A DNA stretch of 64,000 bases from Alicyclobacillus fastidiosus (GTDB lineage: Bacteria > Bacillota > Bacilli > Alicyclobacillales > Alicyclobacillaceae), in contig NZ_CP104068.1 of the NCBI RefSeq assembly GCF_026651875.1, forward strand, positions 140,940 to 204,939, read 5' to 3'. Under the pieces are notes generated by a model that did not search any database, was not told the origin of the DNA, and worked only from the letters and a program-made list of their open reading frames with translations. The position numbers and the translations under genes are program-made. This document shows positions 40,635 through 49,604 of the stretch, one piece after another. Each line of letters starts with the position of its first letter. Within the stretch, counting starts at the first letter, position 1.

Positions 40635-40829
40635 ATGTCGCCAAAGTCGATATCCATACGTCTACCGGACGAAGCAAAACGGCTGCTCGAATCAGTGTGT
40701 TTTGTCACTGGGCACTTTCAGGTGGATGTGCTGGTGCAAGGGTTGAATATGTACGTTGAGTCATTGTCGGATGATGTACGGGCAAAAGTAGAACAAGCCA
40801 TGACGATACGAGGAGAAACGGAAGAATAG
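40635..40829 (+). CDS. Ribbon-helix-helix-type small DNA-binding protein
   Basis: 64 aa from ATG 40635 (GGAGG seven bases upstream; ATG 40632 is also possible). SPKSISIRLPDEAKRLLESVCFVTGHFQVDVLVQGLNMYVESL is a beta strand plus two helices as in CopG/Arc-type repressors. Divergent from the operon at 40493. Candidate copy-control repressor or iteron-binding protein; unproven. Confidence 0.6.
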   Translation: MSPKSISIRLPDEAKRLLESVCFVTGHFQVDVLVQGLNMYVESLSDDVRAKVEQAMTIRGETEE

Positions 40830-40846
40830 CACACATTACCGCTCGG

Positions 40847-40877
40847 TCGATAGCATGATCGGGCGGTTATTTTTATA
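40847..40877 (+). terminator. Terminator
   Basis: ACCGCTCG/CGGGCGGT region around GATAGCATGA, then TATTTTTA. Confidence 0.7.
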
Positions 40878-40957
40878 CCATCGATACATGGTGTAATTGG
40901 TATAATTTACAAATGTGCCTATATACGATAGACTAGCCTGATTGGAGGCGATGACGG

Positions 40958-41095
40958 ATGTCTACGTCTAAGGTGACAATTATTAGAAACGACAAAGGTC
41001 AAGTAGTTGGGCGGATGTACGGTGAGATTGACCCGAAAATTATAGCGCGATTTTTTCTGAAACGTATACCAACAACACCCCCACCAAAACGGTAG
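40958..41095 (+). CDS. 45-aa hypothetical protein
   Basis: ATG 40958, nine bases after GGAGG. MSTSKVTIIRNDKGQVVGRMYG..., ending PTTPPPKR. A terminator overlaps its 3' end. Good site and terminator support a small expressed gene. Confidence 0.55.
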   Translation: MSTSKVTIIRNDKGQVVGRMYGEIDPKIIARFFLKRIPTTPPPKR

Positions 41096-41108
41096 GGGTT
41101 GTTTTTTA
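41075..41108 (+). terminator. Terminator
   Basis: AACACCCCCACC/GGTAGGGGTT around AAAAC, followed by six T; overlaps the end of the 45-aa gene. Confidence 0.8.
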
Positions 41109-41278
41109 TATTGCGTCATCGTACGGAACTAGAGGGTTTTCACATAGTGCGAGAAGCCTTATCGTACGGGCAACACATCGTAAAACTTATTCCGCGCCGT
41201 GGTAGTGTTACGATTAGGTATGTTGTTGACGAAATCGAAAGTGGCTGAATCATACATGGCTATCCACTGTAATAAAAA

Positions 41279-41306
41279 ATCCCGTGCCAGTTCATACACG
41301 GGATGA
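41279..41306 (-). terminator. Terminator shared with 2485-2523
   Basis: CCCGTG/CACGGG around TATGAACTGG on the minus strand, with six T; upstream 40 bp (GTCATGCACTGAAGCAACTT and beyond) is shared with 2455-2495. Confidence 0.65.
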
Positions 41307-41358
41307 GTAAGAAATAAAGTTGCTTCAGTGCATGACGAGTATACTGCTCTCATTTCGA

Positions 41359-41396
41359 CTGTGCAATAAAAAATGCCCGATAGCCGTATAAGCCAT
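41359..41396 (-). terminator. Terminator shared with 2389-2420
   Basis: CCCAATGGC/GGCTATCGGG around TTATAC on the minus strand, then six T. Confidence 0.6.
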
Positions 41397-41611
41397 TGGG
41401 CGGATCAGGGGTAAATGTGTCACAAATGATCATAACATAAAAACCAGTATAATACAAATATTTACATATGATTAGCGAATAAATATTAGTAAGTATGTAT
41501 ATTATGTACATTGTCGTACAAAATCGGCATAGTCATTTCATCGCGATCGGCTACAAACCGCGTCAAACCAACGTTTTTGTCGTGTATAAAATTGCGCGTG
41601 TCCGACAACGC

Positions 41612-41822
41612 AAAAAGGCACCCGTACCGGCAATACGGATACCCATTGCGGGATGAAGACTGCTCCTATCTCATATGGAGCGCTGATGCGCGTATTCTGC
41701 CCTAAAGAAGGTGCGAGCATCCACCCATCTCGACGTAATGGACGGATACCCGCGATAGTACTTCCCTGCGCTATTAATGTGCCCAGTTAATCGAGTGATA
41801 TCACCCGTGTGACACGGATACC
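41612..41822 (-). ncRNA. Repeated structured RNA element, copy 3
   Basis: Reverse-strand copy of 1956-2178: outer hairpins at 41802-41822 and 41617-41643 (GGTATCCGTATTGCCGGTACGGGTGCC type with five T), shared CTCGATTAACTGGGCACATTAA and AGCGCAGGGAAG blocks. The inner stem is less perfect here. Lies 63 bp downstream of the serine recombinase gene. Confidence 0.5.
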
Positions 41823-41884
41823 GTTCAGATAGTCGATATATCTATGGTGGCCGCGCGACGTCGACCATCGGCAGAAATCCTCGT

Positions 41885-42442
41885 TTATTTCGATGCGAGA
41901 TATTGATATAACGTCTCACGACTAATTCCAAATTCACGTGCCAACTGTGCCTTTTTCTCACCGGCTGCGACACGTTCATGTAATTCCTTGACCTGTTCAT
42001 CGGTGAGTGACTTCTTACGTCCCTTGTATACACCTTTCTGCTTGGCTATGGCAATACCTTCACGTTGGCGTTCCTTGATTAGCGCACGTTCAAATTCAGC
42101 AAACGCACCCATTACATTTAACAGCATCATCGACATAGGGCTATCTTCGCCCGTAAACGTCAGATGTTCCTTCACGAATTCAACCGCGATACCCTTACCT
42201 GTCAATCCAAGCACCAGACAGCGTAAATCATCCAGGTTACGAGCGAGACGATCCATACTATGAACGACTACGGTATCGCCCTCACGAGCGAATTCAAGCA
42301 GTGCATCCAATTGTGGCCGCTTGGTATCTTTACCTGATGCCTTATCGGTAAATACACGGTCTAGTTGTACACTTTCTAATTGTCTGTCTGTGTTCTGGTC
42401 AACCGTACTTACCCTTATATATCCGATGCGCTGTCCTGCCAT
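41885..42442 (-). CDS. Serine recombinase (resolvase/invertase family)
   Basis: 185 aa from ATG 42442. Catalytic Ser12 in IGYIRVSTVDQNTDRQ, RPQLDALLEFAREGDTVVVHSMDRLARNL (Arg-rich active site), E-helix FAEFERALIKERQREGI, and a C-terminal HTH (LTDEQVKELHERVAAGEKKAQLAREFGISRETLYQYL). Usual length for Tn3/Hin-type small serine recombinases. Likely resolves plasmid multimers or cointegrates, or inverts a segment. Its 3' flank recurs at 1846-1886. Confidence 0.92.
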   Translation of the reverse strand: MAGQRIGYIRVSTVDQNTDRQLESVQLDRVFTDKASGKDTKRPQLDALLEFAREGDTVVVHSMDRLARNLDDLRCLVLGLTGKGIAVEFVKEHLTFTGEDSPMSMMLLNVMGAFAEFERALIKERQREGIAIAKQKGVYKGRKKSLTDEQVKELHERVAAGEKKAQLAREFGISRETLYQYLASK

Positions 42443-42791
42443 GGTATCGCCTCCGTGTCGTTCTGTCAGTTTAGAGTCTAAGACATTACCGGTGTAGTGT
42501 CAAGAAAAATAAAAAACAACCCTAATCTGACATATTTAAACTTGTCTATCTGACGTTGTGTTAGGGTATACATCAATCTGACAGTTTTGCCGAGTGAATC
42601 AAACTACAGTGTCGATATAAGGTTGTTGTGAGTTTGCGAGGCGGCTTGCGGCTGGCGTTTCGTGCGGTTGGTTGGCGAGACTGCTACAGGAGGACGAATA
42701 CAATCCAATCCATATACAGACCATCTGATATGTGTGGTGTAGTGTTGATGGTGCTATAGTGGCAGCTGCAGGTGTTTAAACGGGGTGTATG
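42443..42791. other. Recombinase upstream region, candidate res site
   Basis: Several TCTGACA/TGTCAG-type motifs (42466, 42527, 42550, 42586) and AACCCTA...TTAGGGT inverted repeat within about 130 bp upstream of the recombinase start, where res sites usually lie. No gene seen; 42600-42790 ends in IS6 debris. Confidence 0.45.
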
Positions 42792-42827
42792 GGTTCTGGT
42801 GCAAAAATTCACGAAACCACAATATAC
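42792..42827 (+). mobile_element. 36-bp fragment of the IS6-related MITE
   Basis: Identical to the first 36 bp of MITE copies 1-2, then an IS6 element begins. The other MITE part is not on the far side of the IS, so the region was rearranged. Confidence 0.75.
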
Positions 42828-43652
42828 GGTTGTGGTGCAAAAATTATGAGTAGCATAGACTGAACCATCTATCATGCTTTGGGGTTATGCGGATACGCCA
42901 AACAGGTGATTGATGAACTGCGCGATGGAAGAGACGGGCGAGAGCTGTATCTCGACCTGTCCTTTCCTCAGTATGTGCATGGCCTCAATTCCCTTAAGCG
43001 TCCTGTCGGCAGTTTGAAACGATTTGAATCCTAGCATCGGGTTCGTGATCTTTTTGATGAATCGATGGTCTTGTTCAACAATGTTATTTAGGTATTTCGT
43101 TTGCCTGATTAAGGTTTTTTTCGGTATTTCTGTTTCGTCCTTTAGTTGCTGTAGTGCCGGAGGATACGCGGGATTTTTATCGACGTGATGACTCGCGGAG
43201 ATTGATTATGTGGGGAAGATAACGCCTTTTTAAAGAATCGCTTTGCGGCGAGGACATCTCGATTCTCAGACAGCATGAATTCAATGGTTTGCCCATTAGA
43301 ATCCACCGCCCTATAAAGATATTTCCATTGTCCTTTCACTCTAATATAGGTTTCGTCAACCCTGTAGGAATCGGTAGTTGGCTTCAAGAAACGACGAATG
43401 CGTTTATCGATCTCAGGACCATACTGGTGAACCCACCGCATAATAGTCGTATGAGAAACCTGAACTCCTCTTTCCTTTAGCAGTTCGACGATATCCCGGT
43501 AACTTAAGCTGTATTGCAAATACCACCGAACCGCCGTCAGGATAATATGAGATTCGAAGTGCTTCCATTTGAACGCATTCATACCATAGCTGCCTCATTC
43601 CTGAAGTTTATCCGGACAATACTAGCATGCCTGCTATTTTTGCACCAGAACC
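42828..43652 (-). mobile_element. IS6/IS240-like element 1 of the composite region
   Basis: 825 bp, left end GGTTGTGGTGCAAAAA, right end TTTTTGCACCAGAACC. Same orientation as copies at 47864 and 58519. No 8-bp duplication. Right end has cut the dhaL gene. Confidence 0.9.
42886..43582 (-). pseudogene. IS6-family transposase with frameshift
   Basis: Start MNAFKWKHFESHIILTAVRWYL as in intact copies; HTH, VDETYIRVKG present; one base is missing in the VITVDKNPAYPP region (reads VITSIKIPRIL), ending the frame before the catalytic Glu. Otherwise almost identical to 47921-48619. Confidence 0.88.
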
Positions 43653-44272
43653 TTGTACTGAAATCGTTGGAAACAGTAGCAAACCAAGAGCAGTATCTAA
43701 ATTCGTTGGACTCAGCGGTAGGCGACGGAGATCATGGTACGACAGTCGCGCGCGGGATGCGCTCAGCGATTGAAGAACTTCAGAAGCAGGATTACGAGAC
43801 GCTGAACGCGATCAACGTGGTCGTAGGTGAGAGCATGATGGATGCCATGGGTGGCGCATCCGGTGTCCTCTATTGTGTATTCTTCCGTGCTGCGCGGAAA
43901 TGCGATACGTACACAGAACTGACCCTTGATGCGTTCTATAACTTCGTATCACGCGGTCTGGAAGAGCTGAAGCGGCGAAGCGGTGCCGAAGCAGGAGATA
44001 AGACGATGCTGGATGCGTTGATTCCGGCGGTCGATACCGTTCGGCAGCACTTGGAAGCGGGTAACACCGATCTGATTGCTGCACTGCAGGAAGTGGCCCA
44101 GGCTGCACGTCAGGGATCGGACAGCACCAAAGAGATGACCGCCCGTTTTGGTCGTGCGAAGTTTCTGGGAGAGCGTGCGCTGAACAACGTTGATCCGGGA
44201 TCGGTCTCTATTGCAATTTTGTTTGAATCGTTCTGCGAGAACGCAAAGTCCCTGGCTGAGGCAAGTAAATGA
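43653..44272 (+). pseudogene. dhaL: DhaL-type dihydroxyacetone kinase subunit, 5'-truncated
   Basis: About 205 residues in frame after the IS end: LNSLDSAVGDGDHGTTVARG (nucleotide/Mg site), MGGASGVLYCVFFRAA, GDKTMLDALIP, GRAKFLGERALNNVDPGSVS: the DhaL ADP-binding domain. Only the first few residues and the start are missing, so an alternative start could still give a protein, but the dhaK partner expected upstream is gone. DhaL with DhaK phosphorylates dihydroxyacetone or erythrulose. Overlaps the next start by 4 bp. Confidence 0.8.
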
Positions 44273-45045
44273 CGCGGATACGCTGGTTCGGGACCAACTG
44301 GAAGATGAACAAAAGTCCACAAACGGCTCGGGAATGGACGACTGCCGTTGGGACCTATATGGCCGAAATGCCAGCTGACCAACGATTGTTTGTCATGCCG
44401 CCGTATCCATTGCTTCCGCAGATATTGCAAGACACCAAAGGTACAGGCCTGATTGTCGGCGCTCAGAATTGCCACTGGGTGACGAGTGGTGCCTTTACAG
44501 GTGAGGTTTCCCCGCAGCTGCTCAAGGAGATTGGCGCGCATAACGTATTGCTCGGCCATGCAGAACGCAGGAAGCAGTTCGGTGAAACCGATGAAATGAT
44601 TGGTCGTAAAGCTTCGGCAGCACTTCGCGTGGGACTGGGCGTCGTGCTTTGCATTGGTGAAGATGCCTCAATCAAGGATGATCCGGCGACGACGCGCAGT
44701 TTCCTTGAGAAACAATTGTCCATCGCTTTAGGTGATATTCCTGCCCTCGCCCCCGAGCAGCTGGTTGTGGCATATGAACCGGTCTGGGCGATTGGTGTGG
44801 GTGCGGATCCGCCGGCCGTTTATGAGGTTGCGGAGCAACTGCGCGTGATTCGCCATGTGGTCGATCAGATTGTCAACGAACATGTACCCATCGTCTACGG
44901 TGGGAGTGTGACGTTGGAAAACGGACCATCCCTGTTGACGGAAACGGTCGCAGATGGTTTATTCATTGGTAGACATGCATTGGATCCGGCGATGTTCATT
45001 CGAATCATCCAGACAGCGCTCGGAGAAAGGTCCGTGGTGGAATGA
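44269..45045 (+). CDS. Triosephosphate-isomerase-family sugar-phosphate isomerase
   Basis: 258 aa from ATG 44269 (ATGA overlap with dhaL). TIM-barrel isomerase: FGTNWKMNKS (Lys13), GHAERR (His near 97), AYEPVWAIG (Glu near 167), YGGSV and GLFIGRHAL. The GTNWKMNK start and AIGVGADPPA insertion are closer to the EryH/LerI-type isomerases of erythritol/erythrulose pathways than to glycolytic TpiA. With DhaL and transaldolase this suggests tetrulose phosphate isomerisation; substrate is inference. Confidence 0.85.
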   Translation: MTRIRWFGTNWKMNKSPQTAREWTTAVGTYMAEMPADQRLFVMPPYPLLPQILQDTKGTGLIVGAQNCHWVTSGAFTGEVSPQLLKEIGAHNVLLGHAERRKQFGETDEMIGRKASAALRVGLGVVLCIGEDASIKDDPATTRSFLEKQLSIALGDIPALAPEQLVVAYEPVWAIGVGADPPAVYEVAEQLRVIRHVVDQIVNEHVPIVYGGSVTLENGPSLLTETVADGLFIGRHALDPAMFIRIIQTALGERSVVE

Positions 45046-45815
45046 ACGAACGTGATCAGCGTCTTCAACAGATTGTCACGATTGTGGAAGACGAGGATAC
45101 CGTCTCAGTCGAATATCTGCAGGACAAGCTCGGCGTCTCCGGCTCGACCGTACGCGGCGATCTTCGACTGCTCGCGAAAGAAGGCCGGATTCGCCGCGAA
45201 CACGGACGGGTTACGCGAGTGGGTGACCACGCAGCGTCGCCTTCCGGCTTGCCTTCATTTGAGAAGCGGCTCAAGATTCGACAGGCAGAAAAAGAGGCGA
45301 TTGCCAAACTGGCGGAGTCTTTCATTGCGGAAAACGACTCTATTATTTTGGATGCCAGTTCTACGTGCTACCATTTGGCCAAGCGTCTGTATACGTCTAC
45401 AAAAGCCTTGACTGTGGTCACAAACGGAATTCAGTCAGCGCAACTGCTGAACCAAAACCCGCGATTGCAGGTCATCCTCATCGGGGGGACGCTCGGTGTC
45501 CAGAATAATACGGAGGGCATCCTCGGCATCGAACTTTTCAAACATCTCAATATCAAGAAATGCTTTTTGTCCGGTTATGGAATTTCAGTGGAGCAAGGTG
45601 TCACTGACTTTAGTCTTTTGGAAATTGAAATGAAGAAAAAGTTTGTTGAGGTGGCACAGCGGGCTTATATTCTCACGGACTCCACCAAATTTGGCGTGGT
45701 GTCAGTTGGGAAGTTTTGTGACGCGGAGCAAGCGGAAGCCATCATCACAGACAATGAGCTCTCAGAGGAAACAGCGTCAGAGTACCTGGCGCACGGTGTA
45801 CAAATTATTCGCTGA
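45042..45815 (+). CDS. DeoR-family sugar-operon repressor
   Basis: 257 aa from ATG 45042, overlapping the isomerase stop by 4 bp. N-terminal DeoR HTH (DTVSVEYLQDKLGVSGSTVRGDLRLLAKEGRIRREHGR), C-terminal sugar-phosphate-sensing domain (ILDASSTCYHLAKRL, VVTNGIQSAQLL, GGTLG, LTDSTKFG). Co-transcribed with its likely target operon. Confidence 0.9.
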   Translation: MNERDQRLQQIVTIVEDEDTVSVEYLQDKLGVSGSTVRGDLRLLAKEGRIRREHGRVTRVGDHAASPSGLPSFEKRLKIRQAEKEAIAKLAESFIAENDSIILDASSTCYHLAKRLYTSTKALTVVTNGIQSAQLLNQNPRLQVILIGGTLGVQNNTEGILGIELFKHLNIKKCFLSGYGISVEQGVTDFSLLEIEMKKKFVEVAQRAYILTDSTKFGVVSVGKFCDAEQAEAIITDNELSEETASEYLAHGVQIIR

Positions 45816-45817
45816 CG

Positions 45818-45841
45818 ATGGCCCGGCACGCGGGCCATTTC
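45818..45841. terminator. Hairpin between convergent deoR genes
   Basis: ATGGCCCG/CGGGCCAT with a five-base loop; short T tract on the plus strand. Shared terminator for both converging regulator genes. Confidence 0.65.
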
Positions 45842-45846
45842 GTCAT

Positions 45847-46608
45847 TCAGGGTGCAATCACAAAGTCCGTCTCCGGAAAATCCTTTCTTACCTCATCGGA
45901 GACGCCTTCATCTGTCACCAGTGTTTGAACATCAGACAGGTTGCCGAACTCTGATACCGAATAGGTTCCAAACTTTGAGGCATCCAGTACACAAATACGC
46001 TGTGCAGCTCTTCGAAACATATGCCGCTTCAATTCCACTTCCTGCAGGTCAAAATCCATCAAGCTTCCGTTCGATGCCAGTGCTCGCGCAGAGAAAAAGA
46101 ACTTCGTCGGATGAATAAAGTCAAAAATTGACGTTCCGACGAGTCCTTCCACGGTATTTTGATTCCTGATCATGCCACCAATAATGAAAACGTTGATATG
46201 GTTTTGCCCGGACAATTCCTGCGCAGCGTATAAACCGTTCGTCACCACCGTAACCGCACGGTCCAATTTCCGAATCTGCTTGGCTAGTTCCAGGCACGTC
46301 GAACTGGCATCCAACATGATGGAATCGTGTTCGTGTATATATTCTGCGGCGCATGCAGCGATACGTGCCTTTTCTTCGCGTCTTTGAGTTAGACGATTGC
46401 TAAAGCTAACATCATTATCTTCACGGATAATCGCACCACCATGCGTGCGTCGAATTTGGCCTTGTCTTTCGAGTTCTTTCAAATCTGACCGTATCGTTAC
46501 CTCGGAGACATTGAGCATCTTGGCCAACTGGGCAACGGATGCCCTAGATTCTTCGACGATTTGATGTAGAATGGTGTTTCTCCGCTCCTCCGTGTATAGC
46601 TTCCTCAT
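45847..46608 (-). CDS. Second DeoR-family regulator
   Basis: 253 aa from ATG 46608 after AGAGGAG; an open frame extends upstream without a site. HTH near residues 20-55 (SVAQLAKMLNVSEVTIRSDLKELERQGQIRRTHGGA, typical DeoR) and effector domain (IMLDASSTCLELAKQI, VVTNGLYAAQELS, GGMIRNQNTVEG, LDASKFG). Divergent from the transaldolase gene at 46775, sharing its 166-bp promoter region, which contains TTGACA-type -35 sequences. Probably represses it. Confidence 0.9.
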   Translation of the reverse strand: MRKLYTEERRNTILHQIVEESRASVAQLAKMLNVSEVTIRSDLKELERQGQIRRTHGGAIIREDNDVSFSNRLTQRREEKARIAACAAEYIHEHDSIMLDASSTCLELAKQIRKLDRAVTVVTNGLYAAQELSGQNHINVFIIGGMIRNQNTVEGLVGTSIFDFIHPTKFFFSARALASNGSLMDFDLQEVELKRHMFRRAAQRICVLDASKFGTYSVSEFGNLSDVQTLVTDEGVSDEVRKDFPETDFVIAP

Positions 46609-46774
46609 GGAAAAGCTCCTCTGATGTGTTTGTTCAAACCATATAGGAGTGATTATAAGGGAATTTTCACATCTTGACCAACTGTTTGCTGTGTTGACAC
46701 TCGAATATAAACGAAATAAAATGAAAAGCAAATGAAAATAACGGCTTGGAGAAGACCTTTGGAGGAGATCTACC

Positions 46775-47860
46775 ATGAATGGAATCAAGGCATTACAAAG
46801 CTTAGGTCAAAGCATATGGTACGACAATATGGATCGGGAACTATTGATTTCAGGAGCTATGGCAGAACTCGTCCAGCAGGGCGTAACGGGGATTACATCG
46901 AATCCTACCATTTTCGAAAAGGCAATCAAAAGCTCAACTGCCTATGACACCGCAGTTCGTGAAGCAGACGCCACAACGGTAGAACAACTATTCGACGAGA
47001 TTTCCAGGAGCGATATTCAAGAGGCCTGCCGTTTACTGATGCCAGTTTACCAGGAGACACGTGGGAAGGACGGATATGTCAGCATCGAAGTGGCGCCCGT
47101 GCTGGCACATGATGCGGTTGGTACAGTGCAGGAAGGGCGCCGCCTCTTCGAGGCGATTGGAATGCCGAACGTCATGATTAAGGTGCCGGGTACACCTGAG
47201 GGAATTAAGGCAGTACAGGCTCTGACCGAAGCTGGTATCAATGTGAACGTAACGTTGATCTTTTCATTAACCCTATATAAACGCGTGATGGAAGCGTATA
47301 TCCGGGGCTTGCACAAACGGTTGAACAGTGGGCTTGACGTGCAATCGGTCGCGTCTGTTGCGAGTTTCTTCGTCAGCCGAGTAGATGCAGCCGTGGATGC
47401 TCAACTGAAAGAAATGAACGCTTCTGAATCTCTGTTTGGCACTGCTGCAATCGCCAATGCTAAAATGGCCTATGCGTTGTTTGAGGAGACATTTTCTTCA
47501 TCAGATTTTAAAGAACTGGCAGCGGCGGGTGCAAACGTACAGAGGATTCTCTGGGCATCAACTGGGCAGAAGAACGCCGCTTATGATCCGCTCATGTACG
47601 TCAATGAACTCGTAGGGCCAAACTCCGTGAACACAGTTCCTCCTGCAACGCTGGATTTACTTCAGAAGCGGAACGACTATAAGGTAACGGTTGAACAAAA
47701 CGTCGAACTGGCTCGTCAGCAAATACAATCTCTTGCTGAAGTAGGCATTGACATTGAAGACGTCGTAAATTCCCTTCTGACCCAGGGACTTCAGGCCTTC
47801 AATCAATCCTATGCGTCCCTGCTTGATGCACTTAGATCCAAGCAAGAGCAGGTTAGATAG
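46775..47860 (+). CDS. tal: Transaldolase
   Basis: 361 aa from ATG 46775 after TTGGAGGAG. Long-form transaldolase: WYDNMDRELL, GVTGITSNPTIFEKAI, Schiff-base Lys in NVMIKVPGTPEGIKA near 134, VNVTLIFSL, SVASFFVSRVDAAVD, RILWASTGQKN. Transfers dihydroxyacetone units between sugar phosphates in the non-oxidative pentose phosphate pathway, joining the tetrose/triose pool of the neighbouring genes. Stop codon lies 3 bp before the next IS6 copy. Confidence 0.93.
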   Translation: MNGIKALQSLGQSIWYDNMDRELLISGAMAELVQQGVTGITSNPTIFEKAIKSSTAYDTAVREADATTVEQLFDEISRSDIQEACRLLMPVYQETRGKDGYVSIEVAPVLAHDAVGTVQEGRRLFEAIGMPNVMIKVPGTPEGIKAVQALTEAGINVNVTLIFSLTLYKRVMEAYIRGLHKRLNSGLDVQSVASVASFFVSRVDAAVDAQLKEMNASESLFGTAAIANAKMAYALFEETFSSSDFKELAAAGANVQRILWASTGQKNAAYDPLMYVNELVGPNSVNTVPPATLDLLQKRNDYKVTVEQNVELARQQIQSLAEVGIDIEDVVNSLLTQGLQAFNQSYASLLDALRSKQEQVR

Positions 47861-47863
47861 TCC

Positions 47864-48690
47864 GGTTCTGGTGCAAAGATTATGAGCAGCATAGACTGAG
47901 CCATCTATCATGCTTTGGGGTTATGCGGATACGCCAAACAGGTGATTGATGAACTGCGCGATGGAAGAGACGGGCGAGAGCTGTATCTCGACCTGTCCTT
48001 TCCTCAGTATGTGCATGGCCTCAATTCCCTTAAGCGTCCTGTCGGCAGTTTGAAACGATTTGAATCCTAGCATCGGGTTCGTGATCTTTTTGATGAATCG
48101 ATGGTCTTGTTCAACAATGTTATTTAGGTATTTCGTTTGCCTGATTAAGGTTTTTTTCGGTATTTCTGTTTCGTCCTTTAGTTGCTGTAGAGCCGGAGGA
48201 TACGCAGGGTTTTTATCCACGGTGATAACTCGTGGCGCCTGATTGTGTGCGGAAGATAACGCCTTTTTAAAGAATCGCTTTGCGGCGAGGACATCTCGAT
48301 TCTCAGACAGCATGAATTCAATGGTTTGCCCATTAGAATCCACCGCCCTATAAAGATATTTCCATTGTCCTTTCACTCTAATATAGGTTTCGTCAACCCT
48401 GTAGGAATCGGTAGTTGGCTTCAAGAAACGACGAATGCGTTTATCGATCTCAGGACCATACTGGTGAACCCACCGCATAATAGTCGTATGAGAAACCTGA
48501 ACTCCTCTTTCCTTTAGCAGTTCGACGATATCCCGGTAACTTAAGCTGTATTGCAAATACCACCGAACCGCCGTCAGGATAATATGAGATTCGAAGTGCT
48601 TCCATTTGAACGCATTCATACCATAGCTGCCTCATTCCTGAAGTTTATCCGGACAATACTAGCATGCCTGGTGGTTTTTGCACCAGAGCC
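47864..48690 (-). mobile_element. IS6/IS240-like element 2 of the composite region (intact)
   Basis: 827 bp, ends GGTTCTGGTGCAAAGA and TTTTTGCACCAGAGCC. Flanks GATAGTCC/CCATTTTT show no duplication. Between it and the copies at 42828 and 58519 lie the two catabolic cassettes. Confidence 0.9.
47921..48619 (-). CDS. IS6-family transposase (intact)
   Basis: 232 aa from ATG 48619. HTH (YSLSYRDIVELLKERGVQVSHTTIMRWVHQ), DDE: VDETYIRVKG, VITVDKNPAYPP, NNIVEQDHRFIKK; C-terminus PVSSIAQFINHLFGVSA. The only uninterrupted IS6 transposase in the window, so it is the likely mobilising enzyme for the defective copies and MITEs. Confidence 0.95.
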   Translation of the reverse strand: MNAFKWKHFESHIILTAVRWYLQYSLSYRDIVELLKERGVQVSHTTIMRWVHQYGPEIDKRIRRFLKPTTDSYRVDETYIRVKGQWKYLYRAVDSNGQTIEFMLSENRDVLAAKRFFKKALSSAHNQAPRVITVDKNPAYPPALQQLKDETEIPKKTLIRQTKYLNNIVEQDHRFIKKITNPMLGFKSFQTADRTLKGIEAMHILRKGQVEIQLSPVSSIAQFINHLFGVSA

Positions 48691-49057
48691 CCATTTTTTA
48701 TAGTGCATTGTCTGTTTCCAAAATTCGACTCGGTCATGTCAAAATATGATTCTCCCGAACGCTTCGTTTCTCCACCATAAGCACATCCCCCCAAAAAAAA
48801 AGACTGAAATCGGATACATGCGTCGCCGCTTCGTTTTGGCACAAACTTTCATTTGATAATATTCAGAAATTGTATATAATCCATAATTATTAATCCGATA
48901 TCGAAACACAATTCAAAAAAATCATCCGTTATCGGTACTAAAATCATGTATTTGGTATTGATGAGAAGTTGAGGGGGAATGTTCTTATCCCGTTCAGTAA
49001 CCAGTGCGTTTGCAGTGTGTAAAACGCGAAAAAATAGAGTTTATGGGAGCCAAACTT
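48691..49057. other. Upstream region of Lrp gene
   Basis: AT-rich with TTTGATAATATTC and TATAATCC-type promoter-like stretches at 48850-48880; A-run near 48795. No gene found. Confidence 0.4.
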
Positions 49058-49543
49058 ATGAGTCTAAACGTTCAAAATGTTGACAACCTGGATTTGAAAA
49101 TTATCACGCATCTCCAGCAGGATGGACGCAAATCGTTTCGAGACATTGCTGAAGATGTGGGTGTCACAGAACGTACAGTTCGCCTGCGGGTCGCGCAATT
49201 GAGGGAGTGTGGGATTCTTCAAATCGTAGGGGTTGTCAACCCAATCAAAATCGGGTTGCAGGTCGTTGCCATAATCCAAATCGATGTTGAAGAATCCTTG
49301 ATGGACACTTGCATCGAGCTCCTTCGGGGAATTCCGGAGGTCCGATTCATCACCAGGACGACTGGGGAGTACCCACTGTTGATACAGGTCGTCAAATCAT
49401 CGTACGAGTCTCTATTTGTGTTCCTGACAGAAAAGATGAAACAACTCCCGCAACTTCGAAAAACCAATGTGATGGTTGAGCTTCAAGTTTATAAAAATGA
49501 TTTTCACTATATTGGAAGCGATGGGAAATTATTGGCTGAATAA
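49058..49543 (+). CDS. Lrp/AsnC-family regulator
   Basis: 161 aa from ATG 49058 (GGAG eight bases upstream; earlier starts lack a site). N-terminal HTH (LDLKIITHLQQDGRKSFRDIAEDVGVTERTVRLRVAQLRECGILQ) and RAM ligand domain (VVAIIQIDVEE..., GEYPLLIQVVKSSYESLFVFL). Stands 61 bp before the dipeptide transporter genes on the same strand; probably senses amino acids or peptides and controls them. Confidence 0.92.
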   Translation: MSLNVQNVDNLDLKIITHLQQDGRKSFRDIAEDVGVTERTVRLRVAQLRECGILQIVGVVNPIKIGLQVVAIIQIDVEESLMDTCIELLRGIPEVRFITRTTGEYPLLIQVVKSSYESLFVFLTEKMKQLPQLRKTNVMVELQVYKNDFHYIGSDGKLLAE

Positions 49544-49604
49544 AAGCGTTGTCGTGTGTTCAGCTCAAAACCGACTTTGACCGGAAAAGGAGGTAGAGGT
49601 AGAA

